The notes under the pieces: model-generated | Told to the model about the DNA's origin: nothing | Database searches by the model: none | Seen by the model: the letters and a program-made list of their open reading frames with translations, nothing else | DNA from: Labedella populi | GTDB taxonomy: Bacteria; Actinomycetota; Actinomycetes; Actinomycetales; Microbacteriaceae | Length of the DNA: 64,000 bases | Reading direction: 5' to 3' | Assembly (NCBI RefSeq): GCF_004078655.1 | Contig: NZ_RZNC01000006.1 | Span: 62,001 to 126,000, forward strand | Shown here: positions 9,171 through 16,924 of the stretch, piece by piece | How the letters are laid out: each line of letters begins with the position of its first letter | Position numbering within the stretch: the first letter of the stretch is position 1 | Position numbers and translations under genes: made by a program

Positions 9171-9182
9171 GTTTTCGAAAAC
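9171..9182. promoter_or_regulatory. LacI-type operator palindrome
   Basis: GTTTTCGAAAAC is a perfect 12-bp palindrome with the central CG step typical of LacI-family operators. It lies in the shared control region between the sugar-transport operon (start 8981, leftward) and its LacI regulator (start 9232), 49 bases before the regulator's start codon. It probably serves both negative control of transport and autoregulation. No matching second site was noticed. Confidence 0.6.
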
Positions 9183-9231
9183 CATTTCGAGCGGGACGAG
9201 CACGCCCCTCCCCCAGGCGTATGCTCTCGGC

Positions 9232-10233
9232 ATGGCCCGTCCCACCATCCATGACGTCGCCGCTGCCGCCGGCGTCTCCGTCGCGACGGTCTCGAAGGCC
9301 GTGAACGGCCGGTACGGCATCTCGGCGTCGACGGCGCAACGCGTCCTCGACGTCGTGCACGAGCTCGGATACGAGTCGAGCCTCGTCGCGAGCAGTATGC
9401 GCTCGCATCGCACGGGCGTCATCGGGGTCCTCGTCGCCGACTTCGAGCCGTTCAGTTCGGAGATCCTCAAGGGGGTCGGCGCCGCATTGCACCACTCGCG
9501 CTACGACCTCCTCGCATACAGCGGGACGCGGCAGCGCGACAGCGAGGGCTGGGAACGCCGATCACTCAGCCGCTTGAGCGGCACGCTCATCGACGGCGCG
9601 ATCATGGTGACACCCACGGTCGTGAGCGCATCGACGGAGATCCCCGTCGTCGCGATCGATCCGCACACGGGTCGGGCCGATCTGCCGACGGTCGAGTCCG
9701 ACAGTTTCGCCGGCGCGATGCAGGCGACCAAGCACCTCATCGAACTCGGACACCGCCGGATCGGGTTCCTCGCAGGACGACCGGACCTGCGGTCGTCGAT
9801 CGCCCGCGAGGCGGGGTACAAACGGGCCTTGTCGGAGGGCGGCATCGCGTTCGACCCGCGCCTCGTCCGCATCGGCCTCTACCAGCAGGAGACCTCGCGA
9901 GAACCCGCAGTCGAACTGCTCTCCCTGCCGGATCGGCCGACGGCGGTGTTCGCCGCCAACGACCTCTCGGCCATCGCGATGGTCGAGGTCGCATCGCGGC
10001 GTGGTCTGTCGATACCGCGGGACCTGTCCGTCGTCGGCTTCGATGACATCCCGGAGGCGTCCCAGATGAATCCGGCGCTCACCACGATCCGCCAGCCGAT
10101 GCAGAACCTCGGGGCGTCCGCCGCGCACATGCTCATCGCACTCATGGCCGGTGACGAGCCGGAGCACATGCACGTGCGCCTGCCGACGCGCCTCGTGCGT
10201 CGGCAGACCACGGCTCCCCCCGCGACCGCCTAG
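9232..10233 (+). CDS. LacI-family transcriptional regulator
   Basis: This 333-residue repressor has an N-terminal helix-turn-helix (TIHDVAAAAGVSVATVSKAVNG, residues 4-25) and a periplasmic-binding-protein-like sugar-sensing domain (from about GVIGVLVADF). The start ATG at 9232 was chosen because the LacI family always begins a few residues before the TIHDVA motif; the longer upstream reading frame has no such match. Its position divergent from the CUT1/GH3 operon, with a palindromic operator between them, makes it the likely local repressor released by an imported sugar. The inducer is unknown. Confidence 0.92.
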   Translation: MARPTIHDVAAAAGVSVATVSKAVNGRYGISASTAQRVLDVVHELGYESSLVASSMRSHRTGVIGVLVADFEPFSSEILKGVGAALHHSRYDLLAYSGTRQRDSEGWERRSLSRLSGTLIDGAIMVTPTVVSASTEIPVVAIDPHTGRADLPTVESDSFAGAMQATKHLIELGHRRIGFLAGRPDLRSSIAREAGYKRALSEGGIAFDPRLVRIGLYQQETSREPAVELLSLPDRPTAVFAANDLSAIAMVEVASRRGLSIPRDLSVVGFDDIPEASQMNPALTTIRQPMQNLGASAAHMLIALMAGDEPEHMHVRLPTRLVRRQTTAPPATA

Positions 10234-10278
10234 CGCGCTGCCGCCTCGCCCCTCTCCCCCTCCCCTGGGTCGTCGTAC

Positions 10279-10309
10279 ATCTGCGGTGAGACACCCTCGG
10301 ACCGCAGAT
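10279..10309. terminator. 9-bp inverted repeat after the LacI gene
   Basis: Perfect arms ATCTGCGGT (10279-10287) and ACCGCAGAT (10301-10309) enclose a 13-base loop, 46 bases after the LacI stop codon. It could be a terminator without a T-tract. An operator role is possible because the padR promoter follows about 120 bases later. Confidence 0.45.
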
Positions 10310-10370
10310 TCGTGACAACCCGAGGTGAGTGTCGGCGACCTGTCGTGGTGCACCGGGCGGGTGGGCGGGG

Positions 10371-10415
10371 CGCAGAGCGAGACGGCGCAGCGCGAGGCGG
10401 CGCAGCGCGAGGCGG
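10371..10415. repeat. 15-bp tandem repeat, three copies
   Basis: Two exact copies of CGCAGCGCGAGGCGG (10386-10400, 10401-10415) follow a copy with two changes (10371-10385), just upstream of the padR promoter. The 10234-10548 intergenic stretch otherwise holds the inverted repeat at 10279 and the padR promoter. No gene is seen in it. Confidence 0.75.
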
Positions 10416-10428
10416 CCGGCTGTGACTT

Positions 10429-10460
10429 CGGTTGACAACCGATAGTTACCGACATATCGT
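10429..10460 (+). promoter_or_regulatory. padR promoter with overlapping palindrome
   Basis: A near-consensus sigma-70-type promoter is visible: TTGACA (10432-10437), a 17-base spacer and TATCGT (10455-10460). The -35 element is embedded in a perfect 13-bp palindrome CGGTTGACAACCG (10429-10441), well placed for a repressor to block RNA polymerase. Autoregulation by the PadR protein encoded 90 bases downstream is the simplest reading. Confidence 0.65.
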
Positions 10461-10548
10461 TGACGCATCGCGACACATCTGAGATGGTCGACTCGACAAT
10501 CGAGTGTCCCGCGATTCTCCGAACTCACCCACGACGAGAGGAGCGCTC

Positions 10549-11235
10549 ATGCGCCCCCATACCCACGACCACGCCAACGACCACGACTACGACTACGAGC
10601 GCCACGGCGGTCACGACCTTCCCCACGACCGCCTACACCACGGCGGCGGTCGCGACCGGTCCCGCTTCCAGCCGGGGCACCCGCACCGCGGCCCGGGCGG
10701 AGGCGGCCGTCGCGACTTCGGCTTCGGTCCCGGTCCAGGATTCGGTCCGGGCTTTCGCCCCGGTCCTGGCTTCGGCCCGGGACGCGGCGGGCGCGGCCGT
10801 GCCCGCCGCGGCGACGTCCGACTCGCGATCCTCTCCCTTCTCGCCGACGGGCCGACGAACGGCTATGGGCTCATCAAGAGCATCGCCGAGCGCAGCGAGG
10901 GCACCTGGCGACCGAGTCCCGGTTCCGTCTACCCCACGCTGCAGCAGCTCGTCGACGAGGATCTCATCCTCGCCGAGGAGTCCGGCTCGAAGACCGTCTA
11001 CGCACTCAGTGAGACGGGATCGGCCTACGTCGCCGAGAACGCCGAGACGATCGACGCGGCATGGGCGGCGGCGACCGACAAGAGCGAGGGCGAGGACGCC
11101 TTCCAGACCAGCGTCATGAAACTCATGCGGGTCATCAAACCCTTCATGCAGGACGCGAGCGACGCTCAGCGCACGGCCGCCGCCGAGAAGCTCGACGAAA
11201 CCCGTCGCGCGCTCTACGCGATCCTCGCCGAGTGA
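10549..11235 (+). CDS. PadR-family transcriptional regulator with His/Gly-rich N-terminal extension
   Basis: This 228-residue protein has the PadR winged helix (RGDVRLAILSLLADGPTNGY, then SPGSVYPTLQQLVDEDLI) at about residues 85-150 and a helical C-terminal dimerisation region. PadR proteins usually start at the winged helix. This one adds about 80 residues rich in His and Asp, then Gly, Phe, Pro and Arg, which could bind metal or be disordered. The ATG at 10549 has GAGAGGA just upstream. It is a single-gene unit with its own promoter and palindrome, and converges on pdxY. Targets are unknown: PadR proteins commonly regulate neighbouring transport or stress genes, but none is adjacent here. 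Confidence 0.88.
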   Translation: MRPHTHDHANDHDYDYERHGGHDLPHDRLHHGGGRDRSRFQPGHPHRGPGGGGRRDFGFGPGPGFGPGFRPGPGFGPGRGGRGRARRGDVRLAILSLLADGPTNGYGLIKSIAERSEGTWRPSPGSVYPTLQQLVDEDLILAEESGSKTVYALSETGSAYVAENAETIDAAWAAATDKSEGEDAFQTSVMKLMRVIKPFMQDASDAQRTAAAEKLDETRRALYAILAE

Positions 11236-11253
11236 CCCCTGCCTCCCGCGGTT

Positions 11254-11315
11254 TTGCGTACGCAACTGCCCACCGCGGGTGAATTTTCACCCGCGAACCG
11301 CGGTTGCGTACGCAA
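11254..11315. repeat. 62-bp palindromic intergenic repeat, copy 1
   Basis: Two TTGCGTACGCAA 12-mers (11254-11265 and 11304-11315) sit exactly 50 bp apart, start to start. Between them is a hairpin with perfect 10-bp arms CGCGGGTGAA and TTCACCCGCG (11274-11295, two-base loop). The element fills the gap between converging padR and pdxY, so it could also terminate both transcripts. Related copies lie at 12311 and 25597. Confidence 0.8.
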
Positions 11316-11330
11316 ATGCGAGGGGAACTA

Positions 11331-12182
11331 TCAGCGGACCCTGACCGCCGTGAACTGCATGCGCGGGTGCGCGTAGAACTCCTGCGCCTCGACGAGCTGG
11401 AGCTCGCGCTGACCCGAGCGGTGGGTCGCGTCGATGAGGTCGAAGATGCTCGACGCCGTGCGCTCGAGCGCCGTGGCTGCACTGCCCGTCTCGCGGTAGT
11501 GCGCGGTGAAGAGCGCCGCCGTGACGTCTCCCGATCCGTTCGCCTTGAGCGGCAGCATCGGCGTCGTCACGATCCACGCACCGCTGTCGTCGATCGCGAG
11601 CATCTCGATCGTGTCGGGCTCTCGATCGGGACGCTCGACGCTCGTCACGAGGATCGTCCGCGGGCCCATCGCCCGCGCCAGATCGGCCGACTCGAGTGTC
11701 GACTCGAGCGTCGACGGGTCCGTCCCCGTGAGGAAACCGAGCTCGAACTGGTTGGGCGTGATGAGGTCGGCGGCGGGGACGACCCGCTCGCGGAGGAGGA
11801 CGGGGATCTCGGGGGCGACGAAGCAGCCGGACTTGGCGTTGCCCATCACGGGGTCGCACGCGTAGATCGCGGACGGGTTGGCCTCCTTGACGCGCTTCAC
11901 GGCGTCGACGATGACGTCGCCGATGCCGACGCCGCCCTGGTAGCCGGAGAGCACGACGTCGATCTCCGGGAAGACCCCGCGGTCCTCGATGCCGGCGATC
12001 ACGTCGGCGACCTGCTCGGGGGCGATCAGGGGCCCCTTCCAGGCGCCGTACCCCGTGTGGTTCGAGAAGTTCACGGTGTACACCGGAAGCACCTCGACAC
12101 CGATGCGCTGGAGCGGGAACACGGCGGCCGAGTTGCCGACATGACCATAGGCGACGGCGGACTGGATCGACAGGATCTTCAT
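11331..12182 (-). CDS. pdxY: Pyridoxal/pyridoxine kinase
   Basis: This 283-residue ribokinase-fold enzyme phosphorylates pyridoxal (and possibly pyridoxine) in vitamin B6 salvage, giving pyridoxal 5'-phosphate in the cytoplasm. The N-terminus MKILSIQSAVAYGHVGNSAA, the NFSNHTGYG segment, the YACDPVMGN motif and the ITPNQFELGFLTG stretch all match PdxY/PdxK. The anion-hole region LKANGSGDVTAALF, with its catalytic Asp, is near residue 215. The start at 12182 has AAGGA ten bases upstream. It lies between two copies of the 62-bp palindromic repeat. It is not in an operon with other B6 genes. Confidence 0.93.
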   Translation of the reverse strand: MKILSIQSAVAYGHVGNSAAVFPLQRIGVEVLPVYTVNFSNHTGYGAWKGPLIAPEQVADVIAGIEDRGVFPEIDVVLSGYQGGVGIGDVIVDAVKRVKEANPSAIYACDPVMGNAKSGCFVAPEIPVLLRERVVPAADLITPNQFELGFLTGTDPSTLESTLESADLARAMGPRTILVTSVERPDREPDTIEMLAIDDSGAWIVTTPMLPLKANGSGDVTAALFTAHYRETGSAATALERTASSIFDLIDATHRSGQRELQLVEAQEFYAHPRMQFTAVRVR

Positions 12183-12310
12183 GGGTGTTGGTCCTTCATC
12201 ACGGGAGACGCGCCAGCGAGTGGCGACTCACGGGCTGAGAAAAACTGTACGCCCTCCGCACCCTCGCCTCGCCACTCCGCCGCGCCGCTCCCCGATCCCC
12301 ACCCCCGCAG

Positions 12311-12372
12311 TTGCGTACGCAACTGCATTCCGCGGGTGGAAGTGCACCCGCGGGGAGGAGTTGCGTACGCAG
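12311..12372. repeat. 62-bp palindromic intergenic repeat, copy 2
   Basis: TTGCGTACGCAA (12311-12322) and TTGCGTACGCAG (12361-12372) are again exactly 50 bp apart, with a central hairpin of perfect 9-bp arms CCGCGGGTG and CACCCGCGG (12330-12353). It lies between amt (ending 12493) and pdxY (starting 12182), both leftward. The 12183-12492 gap holds this element and the amt terminator but no gene. Confidence 0.8.
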
Positions 12373-12433
12373 ACGTCGAGGGAACCGGGTGGTGGGAGAC
12401 CGAGGCGGGCGAGGGCACGGGATGGGACGACGA

Positions 12434-12465
12434 ACGCGGGCCCGGCTCGAGAGCCGGACCCGCGT
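12434..12465 (-). terminator. Terminator hairpin after amt
   Basis: Fifteen-base arms (12434-12448 and 12451-12465) with one mismatch and a two-base loop start 28 bases after the amt stop. The stem is very GC-rich and there is no T-tract. This is a good candidate for the amt transcript end. Confidence 0.65.
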
Positions 12466-12492
12466 CCTGGAGGTGTGTCGTACGCGTGGTGA

Positions 12493-13758
12493 CTAGCGGG
12501 CGTCCGTGAAGACGTAGCCCTCCTCGCCGTGAACGACGGTGTCGATGCCGGCGAGCTCGTCCTCGTTCTTCACGCGGAAGCCCATCGTCTTCTGGATGAT
12601 CCAGCCGATGATGAAGGCGAGCACGAACGAGTAGATGAGGACCGCGAAGGCCGCGATCGCCTGGACGATGAGCTGCGACGCGTCGCCGCCCATGAAGAGG
12701 CCGGTGCCGCGAGCGAAGAAGCCGAGGTACAGCGTTCCGATGAGGCCACCGACGAGGTGGATGCCCACGACGTCGAGCGAGTCGTCGAAGCCGAGCGTGA
12801 ACTTGAGGTCGATCGCGAGGCAGCAGACCGCACCGGCGATGAGACCGAGCACGATCGCCCAGATCGGGTCGAGAGAGCCACACGCCGGAGTGATCGCGAC
12901 GAGGCCGGCGACGGCACCCGAGGCGGCACCGATCGAGGTCGGCTTGCCGTCCTTGATCTTCTCGACGAGCAGCCAGGCGAGGAGCGCGGCGGCGGGAGCG
13001 GCGATCGTGTTCACGAAGGCGAGAGCAGCGGTGCCGTCGGCGGCGAGCTCGGAGCCCGCGTTGAAGCCGAACCAGCCGAACCACAGCAGGCCCGCGCCGA
13101 GGAGCACGAACGGCGGGTTGTGGGGGACGTGCACGCCCTTCTGGAACCCGACGCGGCGGCCGAGGACGAGGGCCAGCGCGAGCGCGGCGGCACCGGCGTT
13201 GATGTGCACGGCGGTTCCACCGGCGAAGTCGATCGCGCCGACACCGAAGACGTCCTGCAGACCGTGAGTGATCCAGCCGCCGTAGGCGAAGGATCCGTCA
13301 TCGGCGAGGCCGAAGTTGAAGACCCAGCTCGCGACGGGGAAGTAGACGAGCGTCGCCCACACTCCCGCGAAGACCATCCAGGCGCCGAACTTCGCACGGT
13401 CGGCGATGGCGCCGGAGACGAGAGCGACGGTGATGATCGCGAAGGTCGCCTGGAAGGCGACGAAGGCGAGTGGCGGGTAGGCCGCGTCCTCGGGTGTCTC
13501 GAGCACGTTGGTGAGGCCGATGGCGCCACCGTCGATGGCCCACGGGAAGAGCGTGCCCTCGGCTCCCGGGAACGCGATCGCGTACCCGTAGAGCACCCAC
13601 AGCACGCCGATCAGACCCAGCGCACCGAAGCTCATCATCATCATGCTGATGACACTCTTGGCCTTGACCAGTCCGCCGTAGAAGAACGCCAGCCCCGGTG
13701 TCATGAGCAGCACGAGGGCGGCAGCGATCAGAATGAACGCAGTATTTCCTTGATCCAT
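12493..13758 (-). CDS. amt: Ammonium transporter
   Basis: This 421-residue Amt/MEP/Rh channel takes up ammonium through eleven predicted membrane helices. The N-terminal signature (ALVLLMTPGLAFFYGGLVKA) is the classic Amt opening. The conserved GFNAGSELAADG, the DDSLDVVGIHLVGGLIGTL segment carrying one pore histidine, and the cytoplasmic tail for GlnK contact are all present. The ATG at 13758 is preceded by AAGGGG. Unlike the usual amt-glnK-glnD operon, no glnK follows. The upstream region carries a GlnR-like tandem box (13821-13859), suggesting induction under nitrogen limitation. A terminator hairpin follows the stop. Confidence 0.95.
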   Translation of the reverse strand: MDQGNTAFILIAAALVLLMTPGLAFFYGGLVKAKSVISMMMMSFGALGLIGVLWVLYGYAIAFPGAEGTLFPWAIDGGAIGLTNVLETPEDAAYPPLAFVAFQATFAIITVALVSGAIADRAKFGAWMVFAGVWATLVYFPVASWVFNFGLADDGSFAYGGWITHGLQDVFGVGAIDFAGGTAVHINAGAAALALALVLGRRVGFQKGVHVPHNPPFVLLGAGLLWFGWFGFNAGSELAADGTAALAFVNTIAAPAAALLAWLLVEKIKDGKPTSIGAASGAVAGLVAITPACGSLDPIWAIVLGLIAGAVCCLAIDLKFTLGFDDSLDVVGIHLVGGLIGTLYLGFFARGTGLFMGGDASQLIVQAIAAFAVLIYSFVLAFIIGWIIQKTMGFRVKNEDELAGIDTVVHGEEGYVFTDAR

Positions 13759-13820
13759 TGAGAACCCCTTGTTCGCTAACGCGACATCGTGACGCGTGCC
13801 TCACATCGTGTCGGACTCAT

Positions 13821-13859
13821 GTTTCAGCGGGAGTCGCGACCGTGTTTCGCGCTCGTTAC
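13821..13859 (-). promoter_or_regulatory. GlnR-like nitrogen box upstream of amt
   Basis: Read on the amt strand, the sequence is GTAAC-N6-GAAAC followed after six bases by GCGAC-N7-GAAAC. This closely follows the actinobacterial GlnR consensus (GTnAC-N6-GAAAC repeated). It lies 63-101 bases before the amt start codon, a typical position. The second half deviates (GCGAC and a 7-base gap). GlnR control is inferred from the match and from the nature of the target. Confidence 0.6.
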
Positions 13860-14035
13860 AGATTCCACAGGCTGCGCCGAACCCCCGGCGCGCCGTCCGT
13901 CGCCCGTGGCCGCCCGGCCCGTCCCACCCGGGGTCAGGCGTGGGCGAGGAGTTCGAGACCGATGACGGCGAGAGCGAGTACCGCCTCGGCGAGGAGGACG
14001 ATGAGGCGCTTGTGCCGCGGGATCCTCGCCGTCCG

Positions 14036-14154
14036 CACACCCTATCCCCGTCGGGAACTCGGCTCTTGACAGGGTGTGAAGGACGTCGCTACCTTGTTGC
14101 TCATACGTAGTAGCACCGCATGTATCTCGCGGTCTAGTCGGTCATACGTATGAG
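14036..14154 (+). promoter_or_regulatory. Promoter and LacI-type operators of the oligosaccharide ABC operon
   Basis: TTGACA (14066-14071) with an 18-base spacer to TACCTT (14090-14095) forms a good promoter. Just downstream are two related sites: TCATACGTAG (14101-14110) and the perfect 12-bp palindrome TCATACGTATGA (14142-14153), 41 bases apart. They are well placed to bind the LacI protein encoded at 19960. An 8-bp inverted repeat, CACACCCT/AGGGTGTG (14036-14043, 14071-14078), surrounds the -35 element. No gene is seen elsewhere in the 13759-14199 gap. Confidence 0.65.
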
Positions 14155-14199
14155 CGCACCCCCGAACACCGACGACACATCCAGTCAAAGGAGACAGGA

Positions 14200-15843
14200 A
14201 TGTCCTTCAGGTCCCGCACCATCGGAGCGATCGCGGCCATCGCCCTCGTCGCGAGCGTCAGTGCGTGCTCGTCGGCGGGAACGACGAGCACCGCCCACAC
14301 CGACACGATCGTCTACGGGAAATCGGACGGCGGCACGACGTACGTCCGCAACTACAACGTCCTCGGCCCGGCGACCGAGAAGGCGCCGAACGCCGAACTC
14401 ATCTATGAGCCCCTCGCTCGCGTCGATTACAGCGACGGCGCGGTCGTGGAGCCGTGGCTCGCCGAGTCGTTCGACTTCGATGACGCCGGAACGACGCTCA
14501 CCATCGCGCTGCGCGACGACGTCACGTTCTCCGACGGCGAGGCGTTCGACGCCGACGACGCGCTCTATTCGCTCTCGCTGCCCCTCGAGAGGCCGGAACT
14601 GAACCTCGCGGGCGTCACCTACACGTCGGTCGAGAAATTCGACGACCTCACCGTCACGGTCGGCTTCGACTCCCCCTCCTTCGCGGCGCTCAACCAGTTC
14701 TCGTCGAGCTCGCTCCCGATGGTGCCGCAGCACATCTGGGAGGAGCAGGACCTCACGACCTGGACGAATCCCGACCCGATCGGCACGGGCCCGTTCACCC
14801 TCGACGCGTTCGCGGGCCAGCAGGTCACCCTCAAGGCGCGCGACGACTACTGGGGCGGCGAGATGCCGATGACGTACTTCAAGATCCTCGCGACCAACGG
14901 TGAGACCGTGAAGGCGCAACTCCTCCGCGGCGACGTCGACTGGGCCCCGGCCAGCTGGCCGGGAGCCGAGGACGAGTTCGTGGGGAAGGACCCCGAGACG
15001 AACCTGTACCAGCTCTACGCCACGGGCGGCGCGTACTCGATGATGTACAACACGGCCCAGGCCCCCTTCGACGACGTGAACCTGCGGCAGGCGCTCGCCC
15101 TCTCGATCCCCCGCTCCGACATCACGGCCACGCTCAACCGGCCCGGCACCGAGGCCGGCCCGACAGGGCTCGTCGACCAGATCTACGAGGACTGGCTCGC
15201 CCCCGAGTACCGGGGCTTCGTGCAGGAGGTCGACGAGCACGCCGCGCTCGCGGCGCTCGACGCGAGCGGCTACGAGGTCGTGGACGGTGCGCTCGTGAAG
15301 GACGGCCAGAGCTACAGCCCGCGCTTGTCCTTCAACCAGGACTTCGGCTGGAACGCGTACGCGGACATCATGATCAACAGCTGGAAGAAGGTGCTCGGAA
15401 TCACCGTCACCCCGGCGGGAGCACCGGGCGCGACCCTCTACGACCAGCAGAAGACGGGCGAGTTCGACCTCACGATCGCGACGACGGGAGGCGCGGGCGT
15501 CTACGGCGTCTACAACTTCCTCGACAGCCGCTACGTCGAACCGGTCGGCACCTCCGCAGCCACCAACATCGGGCGCTGGAGCGATCCCGAGACCGACGAA
15601 ATCCTCACCGGCATGACCGAGGCCGCCGACGAGGAGACCATGAAGGCGCTCGCGCTCGACATGCAGAAGATCGTCGTGGACGAGGTCCCGTTCACCCCGC
15701 TCTACAACTCGTACTGGTTCGTCGACATCAACGCGTCGAACTGGACCGGCTGGCCGACGCCCGACGACTTCGACGCCGTACCCGCACCGAGCCTGGGGCC
15801 GGACACGATCCTGACGCTGCTCGGGCTCGAGCCCGCGTCATGA
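14200..15843 (+). CDS. ABC transporter substrate-binding lipoprotein, family 5 (oligopeptide/oligosaccharide type)
   Basis: This 547-residue extracellular binding protein of the DppA/OppA family is anchored by a lipid: the signal peptide ends in VASVSAC (lipobox Cys at about 24). Family-5 features are present, including NAELIYEPLARVDYSDGAVV and the repeated hydrophobic-charged pattern of the two lobes. The start has AAGGAG seven bases upstream. Family 5 binds peptides but also cello-, xylo- and mannan oligosaccharides in several bacteria. The downstream GH5 glycanase and LacI regulator favour a sugar ligand here. It is the first gene of an operon reaching 24196, with ATGA overlap to the next gene. 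Confidence 0.9.
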   Translation: MSFRSRTIGAIAAIALVASVSACSSAGTTSTAHTDTIVYGKSDGGTTYVRNYNVLGPATEKAPNAELIYEPLARVDYSDGAVVEPWLAESFDFDDAGTTLTIALRDDVTFSDGEAFDADDALYSLSLPLERPELNLAGVTYTSVEKFDDLTVTVGFDSPSFAALNQFSSSSLPMVPQHIWEEQDLTTWTNPDPIGTGPFTLDAFAGQQVTLKARDDYWGGEMPMTYFKILATNGETVKAQLLRGDVDWAPASWPGAEDEFVGKDPETNLYQLYATGGAYSMMYNTAQAPFDDVNLRQALALSIPRSDITATLNRPGTEAGPTGLVDQIYEDWLAPEYRGFVQEVDEHAALAALDASGYEVVDGALVKDGQSYSPRLSFNQDFGWNAYADIMINSWKKVLGITVTPAGAPGATLYDQQKTGEFDLTIATTGGAGVYGVYNFLDSRYVEPVGTSAATNIGRWSDPETDEILTGMTEAADEETMKALALDMQKIVVDEVPFTPLYNSYWFVDINASNWTGWPTPDDFDAVPAPSLGPDTILTLLGLEPAS

Positions 15844-16919
15844 CGACCACTCAGGGAGCGGCGGCGCCGGCCGCCGCCGCTTCCGGCCCCCTCGAGGTCA
15901 CGCGGAGGAGGAAGGGGCGCAAGCGCGGGAAGTTCCTCGTCCGGCGCCTCGGCTTCTACCTCGTCGCCGCATGGTCGGCCATCACGCTCAACTTCGTCAT
16001 CCCACGCCTCATGCCGGGCGACCCGTCCGCCGCGATCATCGACCAGCTCGAGCGCGTGAGCGGTCAGGCACTCCCGCCCGCGACGCTCGTCTCGATCCAA
16101 GGACTCTTCGGCAACCCGGACGACAACCTGTTCGAGCAGTACATGACCTACCTGGGCCAACTCGCCCGCTTCGACCTCGGCGTCTCGATCGTGAACTTCC
16201 CGGTCCCCGTCGCGGACCTCGTGGCGACGGGCCTGCCCTGGACGCTCCTGCTCGTCGGCACGACGACGATCGCCGCGTTCGTCCTCGGAACGGCTCTCGG
16301 TGTCGCGGCGGGTTGGCGGGCGGGAACACGCTTCGACGCGATCGTCACGCCGCTCACGACGTTCCTCTCTTCCGTCCCCTACTTCTGGGTCGCCCTCCTG
16401 GCCCTGTGGTTCTTCGGCTTCATCCTCGGCTGGTTCCCGCTCTCCGGCGGCTACGACCCCAACCTCGCGATCGCGTTCGAACCCGCGTTCATCGCGAGCG
16501 TGCTGCAGTACGGCGCTCTCCCCGCGGCGACGATCGTCTTCTCCGCATTCGGCGGCTGGATGCTCGGGATGCGCAACATGACCGTCACGACCGTCGGGGA
16601 GGACTACGTCCTCCTCGCGCAGGCGAAGGGCCTCTCGCCGGCCCGAGTGCGGTGGCGCTACGCCGCCCGCAACGCGATGCTCCCCCAGTTCACCGGGTTC
16701 GCGATGGCACTCGGCGGAGTGGTGGGGGGAGCGCTCCTCACCGAGATCGTCTTCAGCTACCCGGGCATCGGCTACCTGCTGTTCTCCGCGCTGCAGAAAC
16801 GTGACTACCCCGTCATGCAGGGAGTGTTCCTGCTCGTCACCCTCACCGTGCTGCTCGCGAATCTCATCGCGGACTCGGTGTACGTGTGGCTCGATCCGCG
16901 CGTGCGAGAGGAGGGCTGA
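15840..16919 (+). CDS. ABC transporter permease (DppB/OppB type)
   Basis: This 359-residue inner-membrane permease is one of two channel subunits for the family-5 importer. It carries an unusual Ala-rich then Arg/Lys-rich N-terminal extension of about 35 residues before the first membrane helix. The DppB pattern is otherwise intact: VIPRLMPGDP near residue 55, a periplasmic loop, and the EAA-type loop DYVLLAQAKGLSPARVRWRYA. The ATG overlaps the upstream stop by four bases. The partner permease follows after five bases. Confidence 0.93.
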   Translation: MTTTQGAAAPAAAASGPLEVTRRRKGRKRGKFLVRRLGFYLVAAWSAITLNFVIPRLMPGDPSAAIIDQLERVSGQALPPATLVSIQGLFGNPDDNLFEQYMTYLGQLARFDLGVSIVNFPVPVADLVATGLPWTLLLVGTTTIAAFVLGTALGVAAGWRAGTRFDAIVTPLTTFLSSVPYFWVALLALWFFGFILGWFPLSGGYDPNLAIAFEPAFIASVLQYGALPAATIVFSAFGGWMLGMRNMTVTTVGEDYVLLAQAKGLSPARVRWRYAARNAMLPQFTGFAMALGGVVGGALLTEIVFSYPGIGYLLFSALQKRDYPVMQGVFLLVTLTVLLANLIADSVYVWLDPRVREEG

Positions 16920-16924
16920 GGGAG

